Assembly (NCBI GenBank): GCA_008638375.1 | Contig: CM018051.1 | Span: 26,967,344-27,031,343, forward strand | DNA from: Nyssa sinensis | Lineage: Eukaryota; Streptophyta; Magnoliopsida; Cornales; Nyssaceae | Direction of reading: 5' to 3' | Length of the DNA: 64,000 bases | In this document: positions 49,201 through 60,579 of the stretch, one piece after another | Layout: every line of letters begins with the position of its first letter | Numbering within the stretch: position 1 is the stretch's first letter | Made by a program: the position numbers and the translations under genes | Notes under the pieces: model-generated | What the model was told of the DNA's origin: nothing | The model's database searches: none | What the model saw: only the letters and a program-made list of their open reading frames with translations

Positions 49201-50039
49201 AAGTATAGCTTGAATACTTTAAATGTTTCAAAGCTATTGTTTTATGAAATGCATATGTTTTGAGTTATATACTCTATTTGACGAAGTATGAGTATAGCTT
49301 GAATACTTCAAATGTTTCAAAGCTATTGTCTTACGAAATGCAAAATGTTTTGAGTTATATACTCTATTAGACAAAGTATGAGTTTAGCTTGAATACTTTA
49401 AATGTTTCAAAGCTACATGATTTAAGGAATGCAAATATTCTGTATTCAAAGTATACGAACAATTGGTGGTGATTATTTTACAAACTCTTATGTACTAAAC
49501 CACTGCTAATTGAAAACCCATGACGAATACTAGAATTGCTCACAAGCTTATATTAGCTTACCCGGACTTTGTTCGGACCCCCCTTTCAGGTGATGCAGCA
49601 GACAGGGTCTTAAGGACAACGACGATGAGTCTAGCTGTTTTTGGGAAGATATGTTTAAGTAGTTTCTCTTCAGAAACCTATGAACTCTAGTAGTACATTT
49701 TGTATTGGTAGTACATTTTGTATTAGTAGACAATGTAAGAATATGTATCAAGCCCTCAGGGCAACTGAACATGTATTGTATTAATGTTATAAGTCTTTAA
49801 GTTTCGTTATACTCTGAATGTGTAACCATGTATGCTATGTATGGAGCGGCAGTATCGGACGGATGTGCGTAAATTTAAATAAGAAAAGAAAAGAAAAAGT
49901 TTTTCACGCTTCCGTAATACGCATGTCGCACGTCTATTCGATACCGTTGCATATGCGAGCCTTGTCTCGGGGCCCTCGGGTCTCGGGGCGGTGATCGTGA
50001 TCCGGTGAATCCGCTTAGGGTGGGTTTCGGGTCGTGACA
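45711..50039 (+). repeat. LTR 1 of the family-A element (4329 bp)
   Basis: It runs from TGTAATATCCCGACCCGGG to GGGTCGTGACA. Splice-like signals: donor 1 AAAG|GTGAGA (GT 46505-46506), acceptor 1 TTCTTAG (AG 48477-48478), a 55-nt putative exon, donor 2 AAG|GTGAGTAACC (GT 48534-48535), acceptor 2 CCCCTTTCAG (AG 49588-49589). It has a (TA)n tract at 46193-46228, an ACGACGTCGTTTTGG core at about 47251, a perfect 12-bp inverted repeat with TGACGTCA at 47286-47310, the ~140-bp motif array (about 47570-48100) and three copies of the ~89-bp minisatellite (about 49200-49420). Confidence 0.92.
46193..46228. repeat. (TA)n microsatellite in LTR 1
   Basis: This is a TA run of about 18 units. The equivalent tract in LTR 2 (about 51432-51456) is shorter by roughly 10-12 bp, one of the few differences between the two LTRs. 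Confidence 0.85.
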
Positions 50040-50042
50040 ACA

Positions 50043-50054
50043 TGGTATCAGAGC
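50043..50054 (+). promoter_or_regulatory. Primer-binding site of the family-A element
   Basis: TGGTATCAGAGC begins three bases after the LTR end at 50039, the same tRNA-Met-type site as in the gag-only and autonomous elements. Confidence 0.92.
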
Positions 50055-50225
50055 ACTAGGTATTAGGTCTTTTGGGAAAAGACTGAAATTTAAGTTAAGA
50101 ATGATTAAGATTAGTTCTAGGTTGACTAAGATCAACTTAGTAACGATAGAAGATTCGAAATAGAATTATGAGTTAGGTAAGTCCTAGGCTACCTAAATAT
50201 GTGAAGTACATAATATGAAGTAAAG

Positions 50226-50580
50226 GCGGGGTATGGGACCCGCGATATATGAAATGATTATGTGAAGTATATGTTATGATATGAAGGCGGGGTATGGGAC
50301 CCGCATTATATGAAATAGATACGCGAAGTACGTTATGTAATGTAAAGGCGAGGTATGGGACTCGCAGTTCATGAATTAGATATGTAAGTACGTGATACGT
50401 AATGAAATGCAAGGGCAGGGTATGGGACCTGCACTAGAGTAAGTCAATTTATTAGAAGTACGTGTACGATAGGAAGGCAGGGTATGGGACCTGCAGTATA
50501 TGAAATAGAGATATAAGTATATGACATGAAATAGAGATGTAAGTATATGATATGAAATAAAAGCGGGGTATGGGACTCGT
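50226..50580 (+). repeat. Six tandem covarying hairpins downstream of the PBS
   Basis: Hairpins of 5-bp stem and invariant 8-nt loop GTATGGGA lie at 50226-50243, 50287-50304, 50348-50365, 50415-50432, 50477-50494 and 50563-50580. Stems are GCGGG/CCCGC twice, GCGAG/CTCGC, GCAGG/CCTGC twice, and GCGGG/CTCGT, which still pairs with G-U wobbles. Spacing is 61, 61, 67, 62 and 86 bp, with AT-rich, ATGAAAT-containing spacers. Both stem arms change together, which suggests selection on RNA structure; a packaging or translation-control role is inference. Confidence 0.85.
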
Positions 50581-50940
50581 AGTAAAGTAAGAAGAAATAA
50601 AGTCTAAAGTCTAAAGATTAGAAGTAAAACATGAACGAAGAAGATGGATAACTGAAATTATGAAAAGGAGGATTTTGACAGTTACTGGTGTGCTGTCAGG
50701 ACTTTTGTTACCGGTGAGGAATGGCCACCTTATCATGTAACTAAGGGAACTGAAAAACGCACAGTATTGCCTTATCCGACTTGATCAGGGAAACCTTTAA
50801 ACCCTAAAAAGACATGAATCCAAAATGTGACCCGAGATATTAGAAATTTTATGTTAATAAGTTGGAAGTGAGTAATGATACACGTGAACATTGTTAAGAT
50901 ATATGAGTAGTTGAGTTTTGAGGACAAAACTCTTTTAAGT

Positions 50941-50949
50941 AGGGAAGAA
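50941..50949 (+). promoter_or_regulatory. Polypurine tract of the family-A element
   Basis: AGGGAAGAA directly precedes the 3' LTR start TGTAATATCC at 50950. Confidence 0.8.
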
Positions 50950-53592
50950 TGTAATATCCCGACCCGGGATACCGGGTCATATGGCACGTAATTCGAGATT
51001 AAAGGAAATTTGTGTAAAAATATTTACACCAAAGGAAATAATTAATTAAATAATTAATTATTTATTAATATGAAATTATTAACTCTAATTATGATTAAAT
51101 AAATTTGAATACACAAACACACACTTTATGGTGTATTGTGTGTCTGATATAAAGTGTATAAAAATATATATATACACATGTCCATGTATAAGTATGCATA
51201 TATAAATAGTTAAAATAATTATTTTATATACAATTCATGAAGGCATGTATAAGTATAATTATGTATGCACGTATGTACATAGATATATTATATATGTATT
51301 TTTAATTGTTCATATATATATTTATATACATTTATATAGATATACATGGGTAAGTATGAACAGTGCACAAGGTGTGTGTGTGTGTCGGTTGAGCTGTGTG
51401 TGTGTGTGTCTCCATGTGTTGGTATGAGTGAGATATATATATATATATATATATATAATATACAAAATATCAAGGATCCATTTAATGAAAGGTGCCAAAA
51501 TGAAAAAGTAGAATTAATGAAGTGTAACATGGATGATAAGGTCAAGAATGAGGGTTGCAAACGTGTAGAGAGAGAGAGAGAACATGAAGAGAGAGAGAGA
51601 GGTCGGCTACCTTGTTTTAAAAGCCAAACATGCAAAGCATGTTGTTCTCTCACGAAAGAAACCAAAGAAGAAGAACTGAGGAGATAGAGGAAGAGTTTGG
51701 AGCAAGAAAGAAAGAGAAATAGTGGTGAAAGGTGAGAAAAATTCAAACTTTCAACTTTTTCTCTCTCTAGAATTTCTCTAAGTATAAGCTGATTTAAAGT
51801 TTCATTTTATGTATATGATATATAGGACATATTTAGACTTGTTTAGCTATGGATTTTGAGCTTCAAAACACCCAAAAACACCTAACCCAAGAGCGACAGC
51901 CATTGAAGACCTTGCCCATGGCAGGTCTGAACCAAGTTTCTTTAAGCTTGATTTAGCTTATCAAGGCTTCAAGAAGAAGTTATGAGGGTTATAAAAACTC
52001 ATAGCCGCGACCAAAAATCATAAGAAATGGACCTCTAATAATGAGTTGCAGGTTACGGGTGTAAGACCCAATTCTTTTAACTTTGTGTTAACTTGATATT
52101 TAAGAACAAGATATGGATCCCCATGAAGAGGGGATCATAACAAGCCAAAGATTATGAAAAACCATCAAGAAATGAACCTATACGACCGAAATAACAGTTG
52201 GGGTTATCATGTCAAAAACCGAATAGATGAAGGAGTTTTAAAGCTCAAAATGAATGCCAATCGATTTGTATAAACCTTAGGGATAATTTGGGACAAAAAC
52301 AGTCGAGCTTGGAAGAGTAAAATGTCACGAAATAGAAGGAAAAGAAAACCTGCAAATTAGGGCAACGTAGGGGCGAAATGAGGAAGATGACGATGAGTTA
52401 ACTCGTTTTAAAATGGCCGAGTTGACTCAGACAGGTGGCAGCCTCTGGGCTTGCCACCGATTAAATCCAACGACGTCGTTTTGGACTGTCGGTTAATTTA
52501 AATGAGATTTAGGGCTGACGTCATCATGTAAGTGGACCGGCTAAACCGGTTGGTTTTCAACCAGACCGGACTGGTTTATTTAAAACCCCATTGAACCGTT
52601 GGTTTTCTAAATTCTTTAAACAAAAATAAAACCAATACTTTCCTTATTTGCGGATTGACCCCAGAACTTCTGGACAATCCTACTGTTGCCCAATTTATGA
52701 AGTTTTTATGCATTTAGACCCCTGGAAAAATAATTAAATAATTAAATAATTAATTTAATTATTTAATAAATAAAGTAAAATGACTATTTTGCCCTTGGGT
52801 CATAAATAGAGTAAACGAAGTCCAAATTAAGCATATGAATAGTGCATTTTTACTATTTTGGACATTCTGAGATCAATGGTAGGGTCCGTTTTACGAGACG
52901 AAGCCCGAAAAATAAATACACGTATGGGGTAAATGACCAAAATACCCCTTGACCAAAAATTAACAAGTTATTAGTGTATTCTTACTATCTTGGACCTTCT
53001 GAGTCCAATGGTGAGGTCCACGACACGAGACGGGGTCCTAAAAAATAAAGACACGTAAAGGGGTAAAATGACCAAAATACCCCTGGTACCCCTAAAGCCA
53101 AAATGAAATCAGAGAAGGTCTAAATTAACTTTCTTTGACATCCCGGACTCAAAAATGGAGTCCAAATTACGAAACGAAGTACAGAAAAATATGACGCGTA
53201 AAACGGTAAATGACTATTTTGCCCTTTTACATATAACAGTCCGAATTAAATGTTACGAAAGCCTAAACCGACTTTCTTGGACACTCCGGACTCAATGGTA
53301 GAGTCTATTCGACCTAAAGAAATGTCTAAAATAAAAAGACATAAAATTTGATGAATAGCATCTGTTAGATGACTATGAACTGAAGTATTGCCAAAGAACT
53401 AAACTGAGGCAAGTACAAGAAACGAAATACGAAAAGACACGACACGTAAACACGTCAAATAAATAACTTTAAATTTAAGTTAATGGAACTTCCAGAAGAG
53501 TATAAATTGAAGTAGATTCAATTTCTAACACATTAAATTGTGTCATAGGTTAAGAATACGAGTTACGTTAAGTACATATGAATTTATGAAAT
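50950..53592 (+). repeat. LTR 2 of the family-A element, left part
   Basis: It matches LTR 1 from its start up to the GAAAT target of solo LTR D, with donor 1 AAAG|GTGAGA (GT 51732-51733). It lacks 14 bp of the TGACGTCA inverted repeat (near 52524) and has a shorter TA tract. Confidence 0.92.
53588..53592. repeat. Target-site duplication GAAAT of solo LTR D
   Basis: GAAAT at 53588-53592 recurs at 58914-58918. Uninterrupted LTR 1 has a single corresponding site near 48375 (AAAAT there). Confidence 0.9.
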
Positions 53593-54339
53593 TGTCACAT
53601 CCCGAACCCCACCCTACGCGGATGTCGAGGACGTGACTGCCAGTCAGTCGCGACGCGACCAACCAAAGGCAAATTCTGAACTTTCCGACGAATTGCACTC
53701 CAACTGTAGGGTCAGATGCAGCGGAATTTAAAACTTTTTCTTTGTGTCACGGGAATGCAACTCACTTATCCATCATAAGAATATGTATCACAGAACAAGA
53801 CTAGATCCAGTCAGTCAACAATTCTAATCTCAGAGCATATCTAAAATCAAGCATATAACAACAGAGCAGATCTAATATCTCTAGAGTACCATTAGTTCCA
53901 TGAGCCATGTCTATCTAGTATATATCAGTCAAGTCAGTCATAACATACCACTCACCGGAATAACCAGGTTCAGTCCACAATAAACCAGTCTCTACAATTC
54001 AGCGCCGTCAGATCCTTACTTGCAATGCCACTTGGCCTATTCACGTCATGTCATAGTACCTTCTAATCCAATGGAGGTAAATCCTGAAAAATGTCAGAAT
54101 AATGGGGTGAGCTTAAATAAGCCCAGTGAGTAACACAGATTCCCTATCATGGGTTTCAAAACCAGTTTTGTGCTCCCAAGGCACATGGATAATTTAGTCA
54201 TTACAAAAATAACTATTTTTATAAATCCATTTCATAAGCAGTCTAGTACAATAAAACAGAACCGAACAGACAATACAAACGGATCGGAACATGACATAAC
54301 CAATCGGTCAGAACAATAACTATTGCTAATCTATCGGTC

Positions 54340-55000
54340 AAGACACAGACTCTTCATTAACGGAACGAATCATAACGGAACTGGACCATATATCAATCAA
54401 GACAGACAGATCATCAACGGACGGAACATGTCGGAACTGGACGGAACATATCAATCGAGGTAGACATAACATTAACGGACGGAATATAACGGAATCGGAC
54501 GGTAACAATACATCAGTCAAGCAAAGGCATATCGCGAACGGATAAAATTATAACGGAACTAAACGGAAACAATACACTAATCAGGACACAGGCAAATCAT
54601 GAACAGGACACATCATAACGGAACTGGGTAGAAACAATATAACAATCAAGTCAGGGACACATCACTGTCGGAACTAATCATAACTGGACTGAACAATATT
54701 TCAATCAAGACAGACGTATCATCAACGGACAATACACAACGGAACTGGACCATATATCAATCAAGGCAGACACAATATCAATGAACGGAACATAACAGAA
54801 TCGAACAGAACAAAACATTAGTCAAAGCAAAGACATATCATTAACGGATAGATCATAACGGAACGGGACCATATATCAATCAAGGCGGACTTAACATCAT
54901 TAACGGACGGAACATGTCAGAACCGGACGGAACACATCAATCGAGGCAGACATATCATTAACGGACAGCACATAACCGAACTGAACGAAATTCCTAATTC
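54340..55000. repeat. ~60-bp degenerate minisatellite in LTR D
   Basis: About ten imperfect copies of 'GGAACTGGACcatatATCAATCAAGgcagacatatcaTTAACGGACggaacataac' are spaced about 50-70 bp apart. They occupy the interval interpreted as intron 2, as the 88-bp minisatellite does in family A. Confidence 0.8.
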
Positions 55001-55619
55001 GAAGGACACAAGCACATCACGTGGAATGTGGTACAAAGGGTGTACAATAAGTACATACATTTGAACAATATAGCATTCAGACAGTATACTATACAAAGCG
55101 GTACGATACAACAAAATGTTGTTCTTTGCCTATATCACATGGTTTATTTAATCGTTTCGGAAATAATGGTTCAATATATCCATTTTATCTCAACAGTTCA
55201 AAACGGGTAAAACAGTACGGTATGCTAGCACAGGGATCAGGAATATAGTCAATTATTTAAAAAGACTAAAACCATGTCATAAGTGATATAGTACGGAAAG
55301 CATGCATTTACATAATTGCACTTAAATAATTGCATTCAAAACAGATCAGTAAATCAAGGGACAGTATCAAAACAGTGTCAGAAGTTACTCACAAACTTTA
55401 CGCTTATTTCCTTGCATAAATAATCCGATAACCTCCAGGTACGTCAAGCATCTCCATGTATATCCTGAATAATAATCATCAATCACAGACAGATCAGAAC
55501 TCATCCATTCAGGTCTCATTCGTCATCTTAGGTGTCTATCGGATTACCTAAGATAGCCTAGTAGCCTATCGCCCTTCCATTGGGTCTCACTCGAGGCTAT
55601 TTCATTCTTTAATTAGGCT

Positions 55620-56810
55620 TAGCAGTTATTAGGATTATATCCTAAGTCATCTAGACTTCAATTGTTATCAGTCAGGCACTCATTCAACCTTAGGGGCAAA
55701 ATGGTAATTTTACCATTCTTGTCCCGGACCCTGTCGTGGTCTTCGGAATAATCTTTATATCTTAAGTACAAAGTTCTACGTCCTTTGGACTCCAATCGGT
55801 ATTAGTTAGGTTCTCATTTTAACCATAGGGGCAAAATGGTAATTTTGCCATTCTTATCCCGGACCTTGTTATGGTCCACAGAATATCCCATATATCGTAT
55901 ATATGAAGTTTTAAGTCTTTTAGACTTTAATCGGTATCAGTTGGGTACTTATTTAGTCTTAGGGGCAAAATGGTAATTTTGTCATTTTTGCCCCGGACCC
56001 TATCATGGTCCTCAGAACGTCCCATATATCTCATGTATAAATTTGTAAGTCCCTTGGACTTCATTTGGTATCTGCTTTAGATCGTCGGGACACATTGGTC
56101 ATTTCTCGTTTTATGCGTTGATTGTCTCAGAGTCTTATTTAGCCCTTCAGTGTTCATAATTATCCCTATGATAATTTATCAGATCAGTTTGACCTCTACT
56201 TTGCACTTACAGTGCTCAGGGGTATTTTGGTCATTTTACGTTTTGTGTAATTCTGACCCTGATTCGTCATCTAATCAAGTATACAATCTCACCAGTGTTC
56301 GGGTTTCTATCGGTATCAGTTTCGTCCCAATCGGACTTCATTTGGGCTTCGTACAGTATCAGGGGTAATTTGGTAATTTCACGTGTCATATTTTTCGGCA
56401 CGTCAGTTCATAAAATGGACCTCACCATTGGGTCTAGAGCGTCCAACATAGTGAAATTGGACTGTCTGTTACGTTTAATCGGCCCTGAGTATCATTAAGG
56501 GCAATTCAGTCATTTACACCTACGTGTCTGTATTTTTCGGGACCTCAGTTCACTAAACGGACCTCACTGTTGAGTCCAGAATGCACGAGATAGTCAAAAT
56601 AGGCTATCTGATATTTTTATTTGGGTCTAGGTTCCATCAGGGGCAGTTCGGTCATTTATCACTTACGGGTCTGTATTTTTCGGGACTGTATTTCCAAAAT
56701 CGGACTGTACCATTGAGTCCAGAATATTTGAAATAGTGAAAATACACTATTTATTTACTTAATTTGGATTTCATTTGACATATTTAATGTCCAGGGGTAA
56801 AATTGTAATT
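55620..56810. repeat. Nine-copy array of the shared ~140-bp LTR motif in LTR D
   Basis: The 'AGGGGCAAAATGGTAATTTT / GGTCATTTTACG' segment recurs near 55693, 55828, 55962, 56090, 56219, 56362, 56499, 56640 and 56793. Each copy is followed by 'TTTTTCGGGACC...GGACCTCACCATTGAGTCCAGAATG'-type sequence. Spacing is 128-153 bp. Other families carry two to four copies. Confidence 0.8.
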
Positions 56811-58423
56811 TTACCTATTTAATAAAATAATTAAATAATTATTTTATTATTTAATTAATTTATTCAGGGCTTAAATGTATAAATTTTCAAAAGTCTGGGC
56901 CAGAGTACAATTACACAAAACAGTTGGGGGTTTAAATGTAAATTCAGAAAATAGGGGTTCAGACCTATTGGTTTTAGGGTTCACTAGCTGAACCGGTCCA
57001 AATGCATTGTGAACCAACCGGTTCACTGACCCTCAGTAAACCGGAATTTAATATTCCAGTTAATCTTAATTAGCCCCCCTATCCGTGTTTCAGTTGCCCC
57101 TAATCCCGATTTTAATTTCTTATCCGAGGGACCAAACAGGCGGAATTTGATTTTAAAACAAATCGGTTAACCCAAAACGGCGCAGTTTCAATAATTCGGT
57201 GGCACGCTCGTGGACCAACACGTGTCCGAGTCAACTCGCTAACTCGGTTTTAAAACACTGGGTCGACTCAGCGTCGTCTTCCCCGTTGAACCCTCACTGT
57301 TTGCCCTAATTTCTGCAGATTTCTTCCTCTATTTCGTGATGTTTCAAGCACGGATTTCGGCCTGTTTTGGTTTCAAACATCTTCTGGATGTCATGCCAAC
57401 GGTTTGGCATCGATTTTATGGATCGAAGCCATGCATGGGGTGCTGTTTGGCCGATTATCGTGCAAAGTTTCAGTTCGGTCGTACGACCCCGTTTCTCCAC
57501 CAAATCGCACGAGGTTAGGCTTGTTGTGACCGTACCTCCATGGGGATCAACATCCCATTTATAAATTTCGGTTTAGAGGCCTATTTTCGAGTTTGGGTTC
57601 CATGGCCGAGACCTATAGGTTCGGTTTTGAGGGTCTACCCGTGTGAGTTTCAGTCGCGGATGGTGATCTTTAAACACCTAATGGGGTCTAGTTCAGGTCT
57701 GGGTAACTCAAATCAAGTTCGGTGGAGGTTGATCAGACCCTATTCAGTGCAGGTCCATTAATGGCAGATTTGTGTTTTTGCTTGAATTCCAAGCAGTCCG
57801 ATGGTCTTTTTTATGCTTAAACAACCCAGATTTTTAGTCTAGCTAACATGCATGCAATTACAGTCCTTATAGCCTCAGAGTTTCCTCAAAACAATTCTAA
57901 AAATTCAAACCAATAAATGAGGGAGAAATTTGAATTTTTACCTCCAACAGTGGCAGTCTCTCCTCTGGCTTGGTTCAGGCACGACCTCGGTGGCTGCCTC
58001 AGTTCAGTCATGCTTCAGTTCCCCTCCTTCTTGTGCATCTCCAATGGAGACCTCCATCTCACACATGGATGTACACACAAGCCATGGACACACACATGCA
58101 AGCTTTCTCTCTCTTGGTCTCTCAATGGCAGGTCTGACTCACACTCAACAGATCTGTTTTCTCCTCTTTAACTAGCAAAGATCAGTCTTTTGTATGTAAT
58201 ATATACATATATATCTATATATATATAATATCACACATACCTATACATATACATCTCTAAATGTATACATCAGAGAATCAGTGGGACCCTAGGGCTGAGG
58301 TGGGCTGATGCAAACCAATCATATGGGGTTTGCATGTAATCTCATTGGTCCAATTGGGTGGCAAGTTGGGGCAATTCAGTGTTATATATAAATAAGTTGC
58401 ATATATATGCACAAAGTAATGGG

Positions 58424-58497
58424 TAGCCTAACTGGTAAATTTTTTGGATGGAATTCATTCTCACCATAGGTCAAGGGTTCAATTCCCCTTGACCACC
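58424..58497 (+). other. tRNA-like A-box/B-box module in LTR D (antisense)
   Basis: TAGCCTAACTGG at 58424-58435 matches the A box and GGGTTCAATTCC at 58475-58486 the B box. CATTTTTCC follows. LTR D reads on the minus strand. This is the cleanest of the modules, yet the intervening arms do not fold as a complete tRNA by eye. Confidence 0.5.
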
Positions 58498-58913
58498 AAT
58501 TTGGTCATTTTTCCACAATTTGGGCTAAGGCCCTGTTTGGCTGCACATTAATTCAGTTTCTGATGTTTGCCTCATAACTTTCATTCCGTAACTCCTTTTT
58601 CGGTGCGGTTTCTTCCGGTCAGTTCCTATTTCAGTTATCTTCAGTGTCAGAGGTTCCGTGTCATTTATTAGTCATTCGGGATTTTCGTGGTTAATTAATT
58701 CGAATTTCGTCAGTGTTAAATTGACATTATCTCACCTAATTAATGGATAATTAGGTTCGGGTATTATACCCTATTCTCGGACATGTTTTGTCATTCTATT
58801 GGTCTAGTGTGACCACCGGGAGATTAAGGTTAATTTCCTTAATTATTCCCTAAGCCGGTACTAATTAATAATTAATTATTTAATTATTAATTATACAGAG
58901 TCGGGGTGTTACA

Positions 58914-60579
58914 GAAATCATTGTAGGATCAAATATGATTTAAGCATAAGTTAAGGAATATCGAAATGATATTACGATGAATATGAAGTTGATGAGATGT
59001 TTATGAATTGTTCTTAGGAACTACCAGGAAAGTGGGAAAGCGCATTATTAGCACTAACCCTAAAGAATCAAGGTGAGTAACCTTGTGTTTGAATTGGAAA
59101 TTTGACTCCATGATTTAAAAAGGGTTTTAAGTATAAGATATGAAGTATTTGAAGTTTCAAATTCAGTATTTACATGATTCAGTTTTTAATTGTTCTGTTT
59201 TAAAAATTCATTGTGACATGCTTAGTGATTGGGTTCTGCAACAGTTTTTCCTTCAAATACTTTTTAGCATGTCTAGTTAAAACGCAATTATTGTTAAATA
59301 TTCTGAATTTGCTTATTTCAAGTATACGAATGTTATTTACGAATTTATGAAAAGTATCTATGAGACAAGTCACATGAAAAATGTTTTATAAGATAATGGT
59401 GCATAAGCACACAGGCAGTATTTTGGGTTTCTTCGGATCCCATTGACCTGTCAAAAAATCACATAGTCAGTATTTTGGGTTCTTATTGTAACTCATTGAC
59501 CTGTCATGTGAAATGCCTGGTAGCAGGATCTAATCCCCCAGGCAAATGAGATATCTCCATAGACAAGTAATATGGGACTCCGGTTCGAAACGGATTCCAC
59601 TAATGGAAGTGATAAGATGACAAATGGTTTGAAAATGGAAGCAAGTTTTTACTCTCATTTTCAATATGCATATGTTGAGTTTTATATACTCTATTTAAGA
59701 AATACATGATATGGAATATGTTTTAAAAGTTCACATGTATAAGTATAGCTTGAATACTTTAAATGTTTCAAAGCTATTGTTTTATGAAATGCATATGTTT
59801 TGAGTTATATACTCTATTTGACGAAGTATGAGTATAGCTTGAATACTTCAAATGTTTCAAAGCTATTGTCTTACGAAATGCAAAATGTTTTGAGTTATAT
59901 ACTCTATTAGACAAAGTATGAGTTTAGCTTGAATACTTTAAATGTTTCAAAGCTACATGATTTAAGGAATGCAAATATTCTGTATTCAAAGTATACGAAC
60001 AATTGGCGGTGATTATTTTACAAACTCTTATGTACTAAACCACTGCTAATTGAAAACCCATGACGAATACTGGAATTGCTCACAAGCTTAGATTAGCTTA
60101 CCCGGACTTTGTTCGGACCCCCCTTTCAGGTGATGCAGCAGACAGGGTCTTAAGGACAACGACGATGAGTCTAGCTGTTTTTGGGAAGATATGTTTAAGT
60201 AGTTTCTCTTCAGAAACCTATGAACTCTAGTAGTACATTTTGTATTGGTAGTACATTTTGTATTAGTAGACAATGTAAGAATATGTATCAAGCCCTCAGG
60301 GCAACTGAACATGTATTGTATTAATGTTATAAGTCTTTAAGTTTCGTTATACTCTGAATGTGTAACCATGTATGCTATGTATGGAGCGGCAGTATCGGAC
60401 GGATGTGCGTAAATTTAAATAAGAAAAGAAAAGAAAAAGTTTTTCACGCTTCCGCAATACGCATGTCGCACGTCTATTCGATACCGTTGCATATGCGAGC
60501 CTTGTCTCGGGGCCCTCGGGTCTCGGGGCGGCGATCGCGATCCGGTGAATCCGCTTAGGGTGGGTTTCGGGTCGTGACA
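58914..60579 (+). repeat. LTR 2 of the family-A element, right part
   Basis: After the second GAAAT the LTR resumes as in LTR 1 from about 48376, with acceptor 1 (AG 59016-59017), donor 2 (GT 59073-59074), three minisatellite copies (59760-59960), acceptor 2 (AG 60128-60129) and the terminus GGGTCGTGACA at 60579, followed by CTGCT and then pol sequence. Confidence 0.92.

Larger units (their letters stand above)
50040..50949 (+). other. Non-coding internal region of the family-A element
   Basis: Only 910 bp separate the LTRs. After the PBS the region holds a repeat array of six hairpins (50226-50580), then a segment with TGGCCACCTTATCATGTAAC near 50725, and ends at a purine tract. No frame longer than a few dozen residues is credible. 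Cis signals for packaging and reverse transcription are the likely content. Confidence 0.85.
53593..58913 (-). mobile_element. Solo LTR, family D (5321 bp), minus orientation
   Basis: It begins TGTCACATCCCGAACCCC and ends GGGGTGTTACA, i.e. TGTAACACCCC...GGGATGTGACA on the minus strand, and is flanked by GAAAT. It has no PBS, PPT or coding region. It is unusually long for a solo LTR. Shared signals: donor 1 GAG|GTAAAAA (GT 57941-57940), acceptor 1 TATTCAG (AG 55466-55465), donor 2 TTT|GTGAGTAAC (GT 55392-55391), acceptor 2 TTTTTCAG (AG 54085-54084), core AAACGGCGCAGTTTC at about 57177. Its length is partly due to two internal tandem arrays. Confidence 0.88.
45711..60579 (+). mobile_element. 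Non-coding LTR retrotransposon, family A (LARD-like), inserted in pol
   Basis: A 4329-bp 5' LTR (45711-50039), a 910-bp internal region (50040-50949) with PBS and PPT, and a 3' LTR (50950-60579, interrupted by solo LTR D) make up a complete element flanked by CTGCT. No part of it encodes a recognisable protein, so all enzymes and Gag would be supplied in trans. LTR1 and LTR2 are nearly identical by eye apart from a TA microsatellite length change, a 14-bp deletion and few substitutions, which implies recent transposition. Unlike classical large retrotransposon derivatives, the long parts are the LTRs and the interior is short. Confidence 0.9.

Noticed and set aside
50226..50580. CRISPR-like array
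   Set aside because: Evenly spaced short repeats in eukaryotic retrotransposon DNA; spacers are related AT-rich sequence, not unique, and no cas genes exist.
51346..51687. 113-residue frame and the 152-residue antisense frame in LTR 2
   Set aside because: Both run through TG, TA and GA microsatellites and change length between LTR 1 and LTR 2, so they are not conserved genes.
57336..58175. Cluster of overlapping 60-84-residue frames in LTR D
   Set aside because: They overlap in several frames within LTR leader-like DNA; no domain and no shared frame in related LTRs.
58424..58497. A genuine tRNA gene
   Set aside because: A and B boxes match but no full acceptor, anticodon and T arms can be folded by eye; kept only as a tRNA-like module.
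53593..58913. Full retrotransposon with its own internal domain
   Set aside because: No PBS, PPT or second LTR start was found inside, and splice-like signals and motif arrays occur only once, so it is a single long LTR.
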